Shown: positions 1 to 9,279, counted from the first letter of the stretch. The stretch is DNA of 64,000 bases from Rubrivivax sp. (GCA_019635285.1 JAHBZS010000007.1:1-64000); one strand, 5' to 3'. The notes: generated from the sequence alone by a model not told the origin. Made by a program: numbers and translations.

Positions 1-266
1 GGGGCAGGCGCCGGGCGCGGCCGCGCCGGCGGCGGCGTGCTCACGCGAGGGGGTGGCTTCTTTTCGATGGCCTCGGGCGGTGGCACCGGTGGCGGCGCGC
101 GCCGCAGCCAGACGAGCAGCGGCGGGCGCGTCGCCGCGGGTCGCTGCGGCGGGCTGCGCATCGCGTGCTGCCAGGCCTCCACCAGCAGCAGGTGCAGGGC
201 CACCACCAACAGCGCGATCGCCAGCCAGCTCCGGCGCGCGCGACGTGGGCCGGCACTCCAGTTCAT
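1..266 (-). CDS. N-terminus of a proline-rich membrane-anchored protein (partial; DUF3108-like)
   Basis: The reading frame runs leftward from an ATG at 266-264 and leaves the window, so only the first 88 residues are visible. They show a basic cytoplasmic start (GPRRARRSW), one hydrophobic segment at about residues 14-30 (LAIALLVVALHLLL) and then a long Pro/Arg-rich linker (PPPVPPPEAIEKKPPPR). This layout fits an inner-membrane anchored periplasmic protein. DUF3108 proteins of Burkholderiales often start this way, but the diagnostic domain lies outside the window, so the family name is a guess; a TonB-like protein is possible. GACAAT lies 5 nt before the ATG and no Shine-Dalgarno is visible. 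Confidence 0.6.
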   Translation of the reverse strand, partial: MNWSAGPRRARRSWLAIALLVVALHLLLVEAWQHAMRSPPQRPAATRPPLLVWLRRAPPPVPPPEAIEKKPPPRVSTPPPARPRPAPA

Positions 267-341
267 GCCGCATTGTCCCCGAGCCGCCCGCCCGCTTCTG
301 CGGCACACTGGCGCGCCTGCCCGTAGCCACTGTAGCTTTCC

Positions 342-1403
342 ATGGACTTCATTCCTCTAGGCCGCAGCGACCTGCACGTCAGCCCGATCTGCCTGGGCAC
401 CATGACCTTCGGCGAAGCGCAGGTCGACACGGCCGTCTCGCACCGCATCCTGGACCGCGCGCTGGAGCGCGGCCTCAACTTCATCGACACCGCGGAGATG
501 TATCCGGTTCCGCCCAGCGCCGAGCGTTATGGCGACACCGAGCGCATCCTCGGGGACTGGCTGCGCCAGCGGCCGCAGGCGCGCTCGCGCATCGTGCTGG
601 CCACCAAGGCCGCCGGGCCGGTGCGCGGCTACGGCTGGCTGCGCAACGGCAGCGCCGATGTCACGGCCGAGGACATCGTGGCCTCGTGCGAAGGCAGCCT
701 GAAGCGGCTGCACACCGACGTCATCGACCTGTACCAGCTGCATTGGCCGACACGCAACGTGCCGATGTTCGGCGCGCTGTACCACGAGCCGAAGAACGAC
801 CGCCAGGTGACGCCCATCGACGAGCAGCTGCGCGGCCTGCAGCGCCTGGTGCGCGACGGCAAGGTGCGCTACGTGGGCGTGAGCAACGAGACGCCGTGGG
901 GCGTGGCCGAGTTCGTGCGCCTGGCCGACAGCGCGGGGCTGCCGCGCATCGTCAGCGTGCAGAACGCCTACAACCTGCTCAATCGCGCGGTGGACAACGG
1001 CCTGGACGAGACGATGCAGCGTGCGCAGGTGGCGCTGCTGGCCTATTCGCCGCTGGCCTTCGGCCTGTTGACCGGCAAGTACGACGCGGCCGGGCTGGCC
1101 GACCCGGCCAAACCGGGTCGGCTGGCCATCTTCCCGAGCATGCAGAAGCAGCGCTGGGGCCGTGCCGAGGCGCTGGCCGCGGCGCGCCGCTACAACGCGC
1201 TGGCGCGCGAGCATGGGCTGACGCCGACGCAGCTGGCGCTGGCCTTCTGCTACCGCAACTGGCGCGTGGCCAGCACGATCATCGGCGTGACCACCGTCGA
1301 GCAGCTGGACGAGGACATCCAGGCCTGGGACACGACACTGAGCCCCGAGCTGCTGGCGGCGATCGACCGCATCCGCTGGGAGTGCCGCGACCCCGCGCAA
1401 TGA
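342..1403 (+). CDS. Aldo/keto reductase (Tas-like)
   Basis: This is a 353-aa NADP(H)-dependent aldo/keto reductase, expected to reduce aldehydes or ketones in the cytosol. The catalytic tetrad of the family is present: Asp49 and Tyr54 (FIDTAEMY), Lys89 (VLATKAAG) and His134 (LYQLHWP). The insertion carrying the RYGDTERILGDWL segment, the long loop around residues 134-155 and the length fit the E. coli Tas subgroup rather than short AKRs. The substrate cannot be read from the sequence. ybaK starts 1 nt after its stop, so the two are probably co-transcribed. Confidence 0.9.
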   Translation: MDFIPLGRSDLHVSPICLGTMTFGEAQVDTAVSHRILDRALERGLNFIDTAEMYPVPPSAERYGDTERILGDWLRQRPQARSRIVLATKAAGPVRGYGWLRNGSADVTAEDIVASCEGSLKRLHTDVIDLYQLHWPTRNVPMFGALYHEPKNDRQVTPIDEQLRGLQRLVRDGKVRYVGVSNETPWGVAEFVRLADSAGLPRIVSVQNAYNLLNRAVDNGLDETMQRAQVALLAYSPLAFGLLTGKYDAAGLADPAKPGRLAIFPSMQKQRWGRAEALAAARRYNALAREHGLTPTQLALAFCYRNWRVASTIIGVTTVEQLDEDIQAWDTTLSPELLAAIDRIRWECRDPAQ

Positions 1404-1404
1404 C

Positions 1405-1893
1405 ATGGCCAGGAAGGACAGGCACGTCAGCGAAACGCCGGCCACACAATGGCTGCGGCGACACGGCATCGCCTTCACCGAGCACCCCTACGACTATGTC
1501 GATCATGGCGGCACCGCCGAATCGGCGCGCCAGCTGGGCGTGGACGAACATGCCGTGGTGAAGACCTTGGTGATGCAGGACGACAAGGCGCAGCCGCTGC
1601 TCGTGCTGATGCATGGCGACCGCCAGGTCAGCACCAAGAACCTGGCGCGCGCCCTCGGCGTGAAGAGCGTCGAGCCGTGCACGGTGGAGACGGCGCAGCG
1701 CCACAGCGGCTATCTGGTGGGCGGCACCTCGCCCTTCGGCACGAAGAAGGCGATGCGCGTGGTCGTCGAGTCCAGCGTGCTGGCGCTTCCGCGCATCTGG
1801 ATCAACGGCGGGCGGCGCGGCTACCTGGTGGGCCTCGACCCGGCGGTGCTGAGCGGTAGCCTGGACGCGCGCGCCGTCGAATGCGCGCTCTAG
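1405..1893 (+). CDS. ybaK: Cys-tRNA(Pro)/Cys-tRNA(Cys) deacylase, YbaK/EbsC family
   Basis: This 162-aa protein is a trans-editing hydrolase that removes Cys wrongly attached to tRNA(Pro), acting in the cytosol. The YbaK/EbsC fold is recognisable from the N-terminal TPATQWLRRHGI helix, the VVKTLVM strand, the conserved Lys in STKNLARAL, and the GYLVGGTSPFG glycine loop followed by KKAMRV. Length matches the family (about 155-165 aa). The ATG lies 1 nt after the stop of the aldo/keto reductase, giving a tight two-gene unit. A repeat-derived sequence follows the stop almost directly. Confidence 0.92.
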   Translation: MARKDRHVSETPATQWLRRHGIAFTEHPYDYVDHGGTAESARQLGVDEHAVVKTLVMQDDKAQPLLVLMHGDRQVSTKNLARALGVKSVEPCTVETAQRHSGYLVGGTSPFGTKKAMRVVVESSVLALPRIWINGGRRGYLVGLDPAVLSGSLDARAVECAL

Positions 1894-1895
1894 GA

Positions 1896-1940
1896 GCCTT
1901 GGCCACCTCGGCGCAGGTGCCGAGCTCTGCCGCCCAGGCT
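1896..1940 (+). repeat. Solo right end of the 21.8-kb palindromic repeat family
   Basis: This 45-bp stretch between ybaK and plsY matches 22046-22090 at 43 of 45 positions. The second location is the right arm of hairpin II plus the inner part of the right terminal repeat of the folded element at 21800-22113. No other part of that element is seen here, so this looks like a truncated copy or an independently mobile end. It is non-coding and lies about 25 bp upstream of plsY. Confidence 0.75.
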
Positions 1941-1952
1941 GCTGGCCGCGGC

Positions 1953-1958
1953 TAAACT
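1953..1958 (+). promoter_or_regulatory. -10-like hexamer 6 nt before plsY (possible leaderless start)
   Basis: TAAACT lies 6 nt before the plsY ATG and no Shine-Dalgarno is visible between them. Such spacing would place the transcription start at or near the A of the ATG. No convincing -35 box is seen. The assignment rests on position and similarity to TATAAT only. Confidence 0.35.
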
Positions 1959-1964
1959 GCCTGC

Positions 1965-2660
1965 ATGAGCTACCTGCCGAGCGTGCTGGCCGTGCTGGCC
2001 GCGTACCTGATCGGTTCGCTGTCCTTTGCCGTCATCGTCAGCCGCGGCATGGGCTTGCAGGACCCGCGCCACTACGGCTCGGGCAACCCCGGCGCCACCA
2101 ACGTGCTGCGCTCCGGCAACAAGGCGGCGGCGCTGCTGACGCTGGCCTTCGACGCCTTGAAGGGCTACGTGCCGGTGCTGCTGGCGCAGGTCTACGGCCC
2201 GGCCTGGGGGCTGGGCGAGATGACGGTGTCCTTCGTCGGGCTGGCGGCCTTCGTCGGCCACCTGTGGCCGGTGTTCTTCGGCTTCAAGGGCGGCAAGGGC
2301 GTGGCCACGGCCGCCGGCGTGCTGCTGGCGCTGAACCCGGGGCTGGGCGCGGCGACCCTGCTGACCTGGGTGATCATCGCCGTGTTCTTCCGCTACTCGT
2401 CGCTGGCGTCGATCGTCGCGGCGCTGTTCGCCCCCTTCTACCAGCTGCTCATCTGGGGCGCCGCGCCGTCGCTGCTGGCCCTCTGCATCATGAGCCTGCT
2501 GCTGCTGTGGCGGCACCAGCCGAACATGCGCAAGCTCTTCGCCGGCACCGAGTCGCGCATCGGCGCCAAGGCCGCGGCGGCAAGCAGCGGCGCGACGGTC
2601 AAACATCCGGTGAACCGGCATCCGACACAGCCCCACAGACATGGAAAGGGACCGAAATGA
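1965..2660 (+). CDS. plsY: Glycerol-3-phosphate acyltransferase PlsY
   Basis: PlsY moves an acyl group from acyl-phosphate to glycerol-3-phosphate, the first step of phospholipid synthesis, in the inner membrane. The 231-aa product has five hydrophobic segments and the three PlsY motifs: SGNPGATNVLR (about residues 39-49), GFKGGKGVATA (about 106-116) and the region near FRYSSLASI/WRHQPNMRKL. After about residue 205 comes a poorly conserved hydrophilic tail rich in Ala, His and Lys, longer than in E. coli PlsY. The 3' end overlaps the ridA start by 4 bp (ATGA), suggesting translational coupling. Confidence 0.95.
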   Translation: MSYLPSVLAVLAAYLIGSLSFAVIVSRGMGLQDPRHYGSGNPGATNVLRSGNKAAALLTLAFDALKGYVPVLLAQVYGPAWGLGEMTVSFVGLAAFVGHLWPVFFGFKGGKGVATAAGVLLALNPGLGAATLLTWVIIAVFFRYSSLASIVAALFAPFYQLLIWGAAPSLLALCIMSLLLLWRHQPNMRKLFAGTESRIGAKAAAASSGATVKHPVNRHPTQPHRHGKGPK

Positions 2661-3007
2661 CGATCCAGCGCTTTGACGTGGGCACGCGCCTGTCGGAGAT
2701 GGCGGTGCACGGCGGTGTGTGCTACCTGGCCGGGCAGGTGGCGCCCGATGGCAGCCAGGACATCCGCGGCCAGACGCGCCAGGTGCTGGCGGCCATCGAC
2801 GCGCTGCTGGCGCGCGCGGGCAGCGACAAGTCGCGCATCCTGATGTGCCAGATCTTCATCACCGACCTGGCCGATTTCCCGGGCATGAACGAGGTCTGGG
2901 AAGCCTGGCTGCCGGCCGGGCATGCGCCGCCGCGCGCCACCGTCAAGGCGTCGCTGGCCAAGCCGGAGTGGAAGGTCGAGATGGTGGTCACCGCCGCCGT
3001 CAAGTGA
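2657..3007 (+). CDS. RidA/YjgF/YER057c/UK114 family protein
   Basis: This 116-aa cytosolic protein belongs to the Rid family, whose RidA members hydrolyse reactive enamine/imine intermediates from amino-acid metabolism. Visible features are the GGVCYLAGQVAPDG strand, the central TRQVLAAIDALLARAG helix and ILMCQIFITDLADF. The C-terminal part (PPRATVKASLAKPEWKVEMVV) has Arg-Ala-Thr where true RidA has R-A-T/A-V ligand contacts, but the VEIEAIA ending is changed, so it may be a Rid4-7 paralogue. It overlaps plsY by 4 bp, which serves as its start context. Confidence 0.85.
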   Translation: MTIQRFDVGTRLSEMAVHGGVCYLAGQVAPDGSQDIRGQTRQVLAAIDALLARAGSDKSRILMCQIFITDLADFPGMNEVWEAWLPAGHAPPRATVKASLAKPEWKVEMVVTAAVK

Positions 3008-3065
3008 CTTAGCCTCTGGGCGCGCCGCGCTGATCCGCAGCGATCGCCCGACCGTCGCGCCTGCG

Positions 3066-3698
3066 TCAGGCCGACGCGAGCCCCAGCCGCGCCAGGTCGC
3101 CGCGGCCCTCGCGCACCACCAGCGGCGTGCCGCTGACCAGGTCGATCACGGTGGTGGGCTGCATCGGGCAGGCGCCCGCGTCGATCACCGCCTGCAGGCT
3201 CTTCTGGAAGTGCTCGCGGATCTGCTGCGGGTCGTTCAGCGGCTCGCTCTGGCCGGGCAGGATCAGCGTCGTGCCCAGCAGCGGCTGGCCCAGCACTTCC
3301 AGCAGGTCCTGCGTCACCTTGTGGTCGGGCACGCGCAGCCCGATGGTGCGCCGCGACGGGTGGCTCAGCCGGCGCGGCACTTCCTTGGTGGCTTCGAGCA
3401 AGAAGGTGTAGGGCCCGGGCGTGCCCAGCTTGAGCAGGCGGTACTGCTGGTTGTCCACGCGCGCATAGCTGGCCAGCTCGCTCAAGTCGCGGCACAGCAG
3501 CGTCAGGTGGTGCTTCTCGTCGACCTGGCGCAGGCGGCGCAACTCCTGTGCCGCGGCCTTGTCGTCCAGCCGGCACACCAACGCATAGCTGGAATCGGTG
3601 GGCACGGCGGCGATGCCGCCCTGCTGCAGGATCTGCGCGGCCTGCTTCAGCAGCCGCGGCTGCGGATTGTCGGGGTGGACTTCGAAGTACTGCGACAT
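3066..3698 (-). CDS. yciO: YciO-type Sua5/YrdC domain protein (L-threonylcarbamoyladenylate synthase-like)
   Basis: The 210-aa protein carries a single YrdC domain. Motifs include AAVPTDSSYALVCRLDD (nucleotide/bicarbonate pocket), the RLRQVDEKHHLTLLCRDLSELASYA stretch and PGPYTFLLEATKEVPRRLSHPSRRTIGLRVP. The SSYAL and KEVPRRLSH variants are typical of YciO rather than TsaC/YrdC or Sua5. TsaC makes threonylcarbamoyl-AMP for t6A37 on tRNA; YciO has at most weak activity in E. coli. It is followed, in the same direction, by the PHP nuclease gene, as in many proteobacteria (yciV-yciO). Confidence 0.9.
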   Translation of the reverse strand: MSQYFEVHPDNPQPRLLKQAAQILQQGGIAAVPTDSSYALVCRLDDKAAAQELRRLRQVDEKHHLTLLCRDLSELASYARVDNQQYRLLKLGTPGPYTFLLEATKEVPRRLSHPSRRTIGLRVPDHKVTQDLLEVLGQPLLGTTLILPGQSEPLNDPQQIREHFQKSLQAVIDAGACPMQPTTVIDLVSGTPLVVREGRGDLARLGLASA

Positions 3699-3718
3699 CG
3701 CGTCGCCTCAGCCCCCGC

Positions 3719-4576
3719 TCATGCGCGCTGCACGCGGTGCTGCAGCGCCGACCACACGGGGTTCAGCCGGCCCGGCAGGTCGGGCAGGGTGCCCAGGTCG
3801 GTGTGGCTCTCTTCGGGCGAATGGAAATCGCTGCCGCGCGAGGCCAGCAGGCCGAACTCCAGCGCCATGTCGGCGTACTTCAGGTAGTCGGCGCTGTTGT
3901 GGCTGCCGGTGATCACCTCGACGCCGCGGCCGCCATGGCCGATGAACTCGCTGAACAGCGCGTACTCCTGGGTGGGCGTGAAGTTGTAGCGGCCCGGGTG
4001 CGCGATCACCGCCAGGCCGCCGGCCGCGGTGATCCAGCGCACCGCGTCGCCCAGCGACGCCCAGCGGTGCGGCACATAGCCCGGCTTGCCTTCGGTGAGG
4101 AAGCGGCGGAAGACCTCGTCGGTGCTCTGGCAGACGCCGCTCTCGACGAGGAAGCGCGCGAAATGCGTGCGCGAGATCAGCGCCGGGTTGCCGGCGTGGC
4201 GCAGCGCGCCTTCGAAGGCACCCTTGATGCCCACCTGGGCCAGCGCATCGGACATGGCCTGCGCGCGCTCGCCGCGCCCGCCGCGCGTGGCCGCCAGGCC
4301 GTCGCGCAGCGCCGCGTCGTCGGCGTCGAAGCCCAGGCCGACGATGTGCACGGTGATGCCGATGAAGCTGACCGAGATCTCGCAGCCGCTCAGGTAGTCC
4401 AGCCCCAGGCGGCGCGCGGCGTCGGCGGCGCGGCGCTGGCCGTCGACCTCGTCATGGTCGGTCAGTGCCCAGAGTTCCACGCCGTTGGCCTTGGCGCGCT
4501 GCGCCAGGGCTTCGGGTTCGAGCGTGCCGTCGGAGACGACGGAATGGCAATGCAGGTCGGCGTTGAGCAGATTCAC
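3719..4576 (-). CDS. PHP-domain phosphoesterase / 5'-3' exoribonuclease (YciV/RNase AM-like)
   Basis: From a GTG at 4576-4574 the product is 285 aa and begins NLLNADLHCHSVVSDG, the usual start of this family. PHP metal ligands are visible: the HCHS pair, LTDHDEVDG, the GCEIS glutamate, VIAHPGRY near residue 190 and GSDFHSPEE near residue 250. E. coli YciV (RNase AM) trims 5' ends of rRNA and hydrolyses 3',5'-nucleoside bisphosphates; the same role is expected. An upstream in-frame ATG at 4624 would overlap lolD and add non-homologous residues, so I prefer the GTG. TACAAT sits 7 nt upstream and no Shine-Dalgarno is seen. Confidence 0.88.
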   Translation of the reverse strand: MNLLNADLHCHSVVSDGTLEPEALAQRAKANGVELWALTDHDEVDGQRRAADAARRLGLDYLSGCEISVSFIGITVHIVGLGFDADDAALRDGLAATRGGRGERAQAMSDALAQVGIKGAFEGALRHAGNPALISRTHFARFLVESGVCQSTDEVFRRFLTEGKPGYVPHRWASLGDAVRWITAAGGLAVIAHPGRYNFTPTQEYALFSEFIGHGGRGVEVITGSHNSADYLKYADMALEFGLLASRGSDFHSPEESHTDLGTLPDLPGRLNPVWSALQHRVQRA

Positions 4577-4583
4577 TGCACGA

Positions 4584-4589
4584 ATTGTA
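4584..4589 (-). promoter_or_regulatory. -10-like hexamer 7 nt before the PHP gene
   Basis: TACAAT on the minus strand ends 7 nt before the GTG start of the PHP-domain gene. There is no Shine-Dalgarno in the gap. If used, the mRNA would start at the start codon. It lies between lolD and the PHP gene, so the PHP gene may have its own promoter despite the close spacing. Confidence 0.4.
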
Positions 4590-4623
4590 GGAAGGCCGCC
4601 GCCGCCGGGTCGGCGTGGGGGCA

Positions 4624-5296
<673 letters not shown>

Positions 5297-5304
<8 letters not shown>

Positions 5305-6553
5305 AGCGCAGCGCCTCCGCCGGGTTGACGCGGCTGGCGCGCCAGCTCGGGTACAGCGTAGCCACGAAGGCCAGCAGCAGGGAGATGACCACGATGGGCA
5401 CGATGTCGCTGGCCAGCGGCTCGCTGGGCATGCGGCTGATCAGGTAGATGCTGCCGGGCAGGAAGGCCACGCCCAGCGCGCGTTCGATGGCCGGCACGAT
5501 GGTGCCGATGTTGAAGGCCACCAGCAGCCCGAAGGCCACGCCGCCCAGCGTGCCGATGACGCCGGCCGCCGCGCCCTGCACCATGAAGATGCCCATGATC
5601 GAGCGCGGGCTCGCGCCCAGGGTGCGCAGGATGGCGATGTCGGCGCGCTTGTCGGTGACCGTCATCACCAGCGTCGACACCAGGTTGAAGGCGGCCACGG
5701 CGACGATCAAGGTCAGGATGATGAACATCAGCCGTTTCTCGATCTGCACCGCGTCGAACCAGTTCTTGTTGGTGCGCGTCCAGTCGCGCACCAGCAGCCC
5801 CGGCCCCAGGCTGCCCGACAGCTCGGCCGCCACCTGCCGCGCCGCCTGCACGTCGCGCAGCCGCAGCTGCACGCCGGTGGGGCCTTCGACGCGGAAGAAG
5901 CGCGCCGCGTCCTCCAGGTCGATGAGCGCCAGCCCGGCGTCGTACTCGTAGTGGCCGGCCTCGAAGGTGCCGCTCAGCGTGAACTGCTTCAGCCGCGGAA
6001 TCACGCCGGCCGGCGTCATCTGCCCGCCGGCGGCGACCAGCGTGACCTTGTCGCCGATGCGCACGCCCAGCGCGCGCGCCAGCTCGGCGCCGAGCACGAT
6101 GTGCCAGCTGCCCGGCGTCAGCGTGGCCAGGGTGGTGTCGCGCAGCTGCGCCGCCAGCGGCGTGACCGTGGCCTCGTCGGCCGGCGAGATGCCGCGCACG
6201 ATGACCGCACGCATGTCGTCGCCGCGCGCCACCAGCGCTTGCGCGGCGACGAAGGGCGCGGCGCCCAGCACCTGCGGGTTCTGCTTGGCCTGGGCGGCGG
6301 TGGCCTGCCAGTCGGGCAGTGCGGCGCCGCGTGGCTCGAAGACCTCGATGTGCGCGATCACCGACAGCATGCGGTCGCGCACCTCCTTCTGGAAGCCGTT
6401 CATCACGCTGAGCACGATGATCAGCGCGGCCACGCCCAGCGCGATGCCGAGCATCGACACGCCGGAGATGAAGGAGATGAAGCGGTTGCGCCTGCCGCTG
6501 CGACCGGCCCGCGTATAGCGCCAGCCGATCTGCAGTTCGTAGGGGAGGCTCAT
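5297..6553 (-). CDS. lolC: Lipoprotein-releasing ABC transporter permease LolC/LolE
   Basis: The 418-aa inner-membrane permease works with LolD in lipoprotein sorting. It begins [16 protein letters not shown], the classic LolC/E start, followed by a first transmembrane segment ([28 protein letters not shown]), a large periplasmic domain (about residues 50-270) and three C-terminal membrane segments. Only one permease gene is present, as in organisms where LolF or a LolC homodimer replaces the LolC/LolE pair; the rest of the genome is not visible. I chose the ATG at 6553 because it gives the family N-terminus; upstream in-frame residues are not conserved. Confidence 0.93.
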
Positions 6554-6597
6554 GGCGGGCGGCATGCTAACCGACGGCTCCGGCGCGGCCGGCCCCC

Positions 6598-6603
6598 GAT
6601 AAT
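6598..6603 (+). promoter_or_regulatory. -10-like hexamer 7 nt before the RpfE-like gene
   Basis: GATAAT ends 7 nt before the ATG at 6611 in the short divergent region between lolC and the RpfE-like gene. No Shine-Dalgarno occurs in the gap (CCGCGGC). No clear -35 is seen. The arrangement suits a leaderless transcript. Confidence 0.4.
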
Positions 6604-6610
6604 CCGCGGC

Positions 6611-7555
6611 ATGCATCTCGTCGTCCCCCATGCGGCGCCCGCCCCGGAGGTCGGGGCGCAGGTCCTGCAAGGGCTGCGGCTGCCGCAGCTGGAGCGGCTG
6701 CTGGCGCGGCTGTCGCCGGGGCCGGCGATCCGCACCGGGCCCGCGTCGCTGAACACGCCATTCGAGCATGTGCTGGCGCGCTGCCGCGGCTGGGCGGGCG
6801 ACGACGGCAGCCTGCCGCTGGCCGCCTGGGCGGCGCAGGCCGATGGCCTGCCGGCCGCGCCGGCGGGCCAGGGCTGGGGCCTGCTGACGCCCACGCATTG
6901 GCAGGTGGGCAGCGAGCAGATCCTGCTGCTCGACCCGGCGCAGTTGCATCTGCACGAGGCCGAGTCGCGCGCGCTGTGGCGGACGCTGCGCGGGCTGTTC
7001 GACGAAGGCGATGGCTGGACCCTGCACTGGGGCGCGCCGCTGCGCTGGTATGCCACGCATGCCCTGCTGGACGGGCTGGCCACCGCCTCGCTGGACCGCG
7101 TCATTGGCCAGCCCATTGATCGCTGGCTGCCCGAGCGCCGCGCCGGCGCGGTGCTGCGCCGGCTGCAGAGCGAGGCGCAGATGCTGCTGCACACGCACCC
7201 CATCAATGCGGCGCGCGAGGCGCGGGGCGAGCTCGCCGTCAACTCCTTCTGGCTCAGCGGCACCGGTCCCACGCAGGCACTGCGGCCGACGGAGGACGAG
7301 CCGCAGGTCGACGACCGTCTGGCCGCGCCCTGGCGCGCCGGCGACTGGGCCGCCTGGGCCGAAGCGTGGCAGGCGTTGGATGCGCAGCAACTGGGCGAAA
7401 TCGAAGCCCGCGCCGCGCGCGGCGATGTGGTCGGCCTGACCTTGTGCGGCGAACGCGCGGCGCAGCGCTTCGACAGCGCGCAGCGCAGCACCTGGCAGCG
7501 GCTGACGCGAGGTTGGCGCCGGCCTGCCGCCCGCACCGCCCTGGAGCCGCTGTGA
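6611..7555 (+). CDS. RpfE-like / 'phosphoglycerate mutase'-named conserved protein of unknown function
   Basis: This 314-aa cytosolic protein resembles the RpfE/COG4255 group found beside recJ in beta- and gammaproteobacteria. Databases often call it phosphoglycerate mutase, but no phosphohistidine motif (RHG) is visible. Recognisable blocks are TPFEHVLAR, WGLLTPTHWQVGSEQILLLDP (about residues 92-115), the WALRTLRGLF-like helix, a LHWGAPLRWYA segment and MLLHTHPINAAREARGELAVNSFWLSGTG (about 195-223). The last block looks like a conserved functional site, yet no reaction is known to me. Its stop overlaps the recJ GTG by 4 bp (GTGA), so it is translated with recJ. Confidence 0.8.
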   Translation: MHLVVPHAAPAPEVGAQVLQGLRLPQLERLLARLSPGPAIRTGPASLNTPFEHVLARCRGWAGDDGSLPLAAWAAQADGLPAAPAGQGWGLLTPTHWQVGSEQILLLDPAQLHLHEAESRALWRTLRGLFDEGDGWTLHWGAPLRWYATHALLDGLATASLDRVIGQPIDRWLPERRAGAVLRRLQSEAQMLLHTHPINAAREARGELAVNSFWLSGTGPTQALRPTEDEPQVDDRLAAPWRAGDWAAWAEAWQALDAQQLGEIEARAARGDVVGLTLCGERAAQRFDSAQRSTWQRLTRGWRRPAARTALEPL

Positions 7556-9279
7556 ACGCACCGCGCCTGCAGCTTCGCGACGTGCCCCCGCGCAGCGCCT
7601 TTGCGCTGGAGCAGGCGGGCGCGCACCCGTTGCTGGCGCGCTTGCTGGCGGCGCGCGGCGTCTGCCGGCCCGAAGAATTGGACGACGGCCTGGCGCAGCT
7701 GTTGCCGCCGCAGGCCCTGGCCGGCGCCGACGCGGCCGCGCGGCTGCTGGCCGACACCGTGCAGCAGCGCCACCGCCTGTGCGTGGTGGCCGACTACGAC
7801 TGCGACGGCGCCACGGCCTGCGCGGTGCTGCTGCGCGGCCTGCGGCTGCTGGGCGCCGCGCCCGGCACGCTGCACTACGTGGTGCCCGACCGCGCCGTGC
7901 ACGGCTATGGCCTGACGCCGGCCATCGTCGACCTGGCCTGCGCCAAGCAGCCGCAATTGCTGGTCACGGTGGACAACGGCATTGCCAGCTTCGAGGGCGT
8001 GGCCCATGCGCGGGCCTGCGGGTTGCAGGTGCTGGTCACCGACCACCACCTGCCGGCGGTCGACGACGGGCAGGTGCGGCTGCCGCCCGCCGACGTGATC
8101 GTCAACCCGAATCAGCCGGGCTGCGGCTTCGCCAGCAAGGCGCTGGCCGGCGTGGGCGTGGTGTTCTACGTGCTGCTGGCCACACGCGCCGAGCTGCGCG
8201 CGCGCGGCGCCTTCGATGCCGCGGCCCAGCCCAAGCTGGACAGCCTGCTCGACCTGGTGGCGCTGGGCACGGTGGCCGACGTGGTGCAGCTGGACGCCAA
8301 CAACCGGCGGCTGGTGGCGCAGGGGCTGAAGCGCATCCGCGCCGGCCGCATGCAGCCGGGCGTGGCCGCGCTGTTCGCGGTGGCCGGGCGCGACCCGCGG
8401 CGCGCCGCGGCCTTCGACTTCGGCTTCGCGCTGGGGCCGCGCATCAACGCCGCCGGCCGCCTGTCGGACATGACGGTGGGCATCGAATGCCTGCTCAGCG
8501 ACGACGCCGCGCGCGCCGCGGCGCTGGCGCAGGCGCTGGACGGCATCAACCGCCAGCGCCGCGAGCTGGAAAGCGGCATGCAGCAGCAGGCGCAGGTGGC
8601 GCTGGACGGGCTGATGCCCGACGAGCAGGTCGCGCCGCCCAGTGCGCTGGCGCTGTTCGACCCGGCCTTTCACGAGGGCGTGGTCGGCATCGTCGCCGGC
8701 CGGCTGAAGGACCGCCTGCACCGTCCGGCCTTCGTCTTCGCGCGCGGTGCGGACGGCTGGCTCAAAGGCTCGGGCCGCTCCATCCCCGGCTTCCACCTGC
8801 GCGACGCGCTGGACCTGGTGGCCAAGCGCCACCCGCAGCTGCTGCAGCGCTTCGGCGGCCATGCCATGGCGGCCGGCTGCAGCATCGCCGAGGCGCAGTT
8901 CGGCGCCTTCGGCCAGGCCTTGCAGCAGGTGGCCGACGAATGGCTGGACCCGGCGATGTTGACGCGCACCTTGCGCACCGACGGGCCGCTGCAGGCCGAG
9001 TGGTTCAACCCGTCGACCGCGGCGTTGCTGGAGGCGCAGGTCTGGGGCCAGGGCTTCGAGGCGCCGCTGTTCTGCGACGAGGTGCAGGTGCTGCAGCAGC
9101 GCCTGGTGGGCGAGAAGCACCTGAAGCTGCGCGTGCGCCATGCCGGCGCCGTGCGCGACGCCATCTGGTTCGGCCGCGCCGAGCCGGTGGCCGAGCAGCT
9201 GCGCCTGGCCTACCGCTTGAGCGTCGACGAATGGCAGGGCCAGCAGCGCGTGCAGATGGTCGTGGAAGCGGCAGGGTGA
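7552..9279 (+). CDS. recJ: Single-stranded-DNA-specific exonuclease RecJ
   Basis: RecJ is a Mn2+/Mg2+-dependent 5'-3' exonuclease on ssDNA used in RecF recombination and mismatch and base excision repair. The 575-aa product has the DHH-domain motifs VVADYDCDGATA (about residues 79-90), VTVDNGI, TDHHLPAV (DHH) and the later RINAAGRLSD block, then the DHHA1 domain with GSGRSIPGFHL and FGGHAMAAGC and a C-terminal OB fold. Length matches the family. The GTG at 7552 is preferred because it overlaps the previous stop and because the residues upstream in frame belong to the other gene. Confidence 0.96.
   Translation: MNAPRLQLRDVPPRSAFALEQAGAHPLLARLLAARGVCRPEELDDGLAQLLPPQALAGADAAARLLADTVQQRHRLCVVADYDCDGATACAVLLRGLRLLGAAPGTLHYVVPDRAVHGYGLTPAIVDLACAKQPQLLVTVDNGIASFEGVAHARACGLQVLVTDHHLPAVDDGQVRLPPADVIVNPNQPGCGFASKALAGVGVVFYVLLATRAELRARGAFDAAAQPKLDSLLDLVALGTVADVVQLDANNRRLVAQGLKRIRAGRMQPGVAALFAVAGRDPRRAAAFDFGFALGPRINAAGRLSDMTVGIECLLSDDAARAAALAQALDGINRQRRELESGMQQQAQVALDGLMPDEQVAPPSALALFDPAFHEGVVGIVAGRLKDRLHRPAFVFARGADGWLKGSGRSIPGFHLRDALDLVAKRHPQLLQRFGGHAMAAGCSIAEAQFGAFGQALQQVADEWLDPAMLTRTLRTDGPLQAEWFNPSTAALLEAQVWGQGFEAPLFCDEVQVLQQRLVGEKHLKLRVRHAGAVRDAIWFGRAEPVAEQLRLAYRLSVDEWQGQQRVQMVVEAAG

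Noticed and set aside
357-1478. Long antisense open frames opposite the aldo/keto reductase and elsewhere (for example 5048-7555 +, 46980-50324 extension, 60916-63129 +)
   Set aside because: They arise from high third-position GC, show low-complexity Ala/Arg/Gly/Pro composition and no family motifs, and lie on the opposite strand or out of frame with genes that have intact catalytic motifs.
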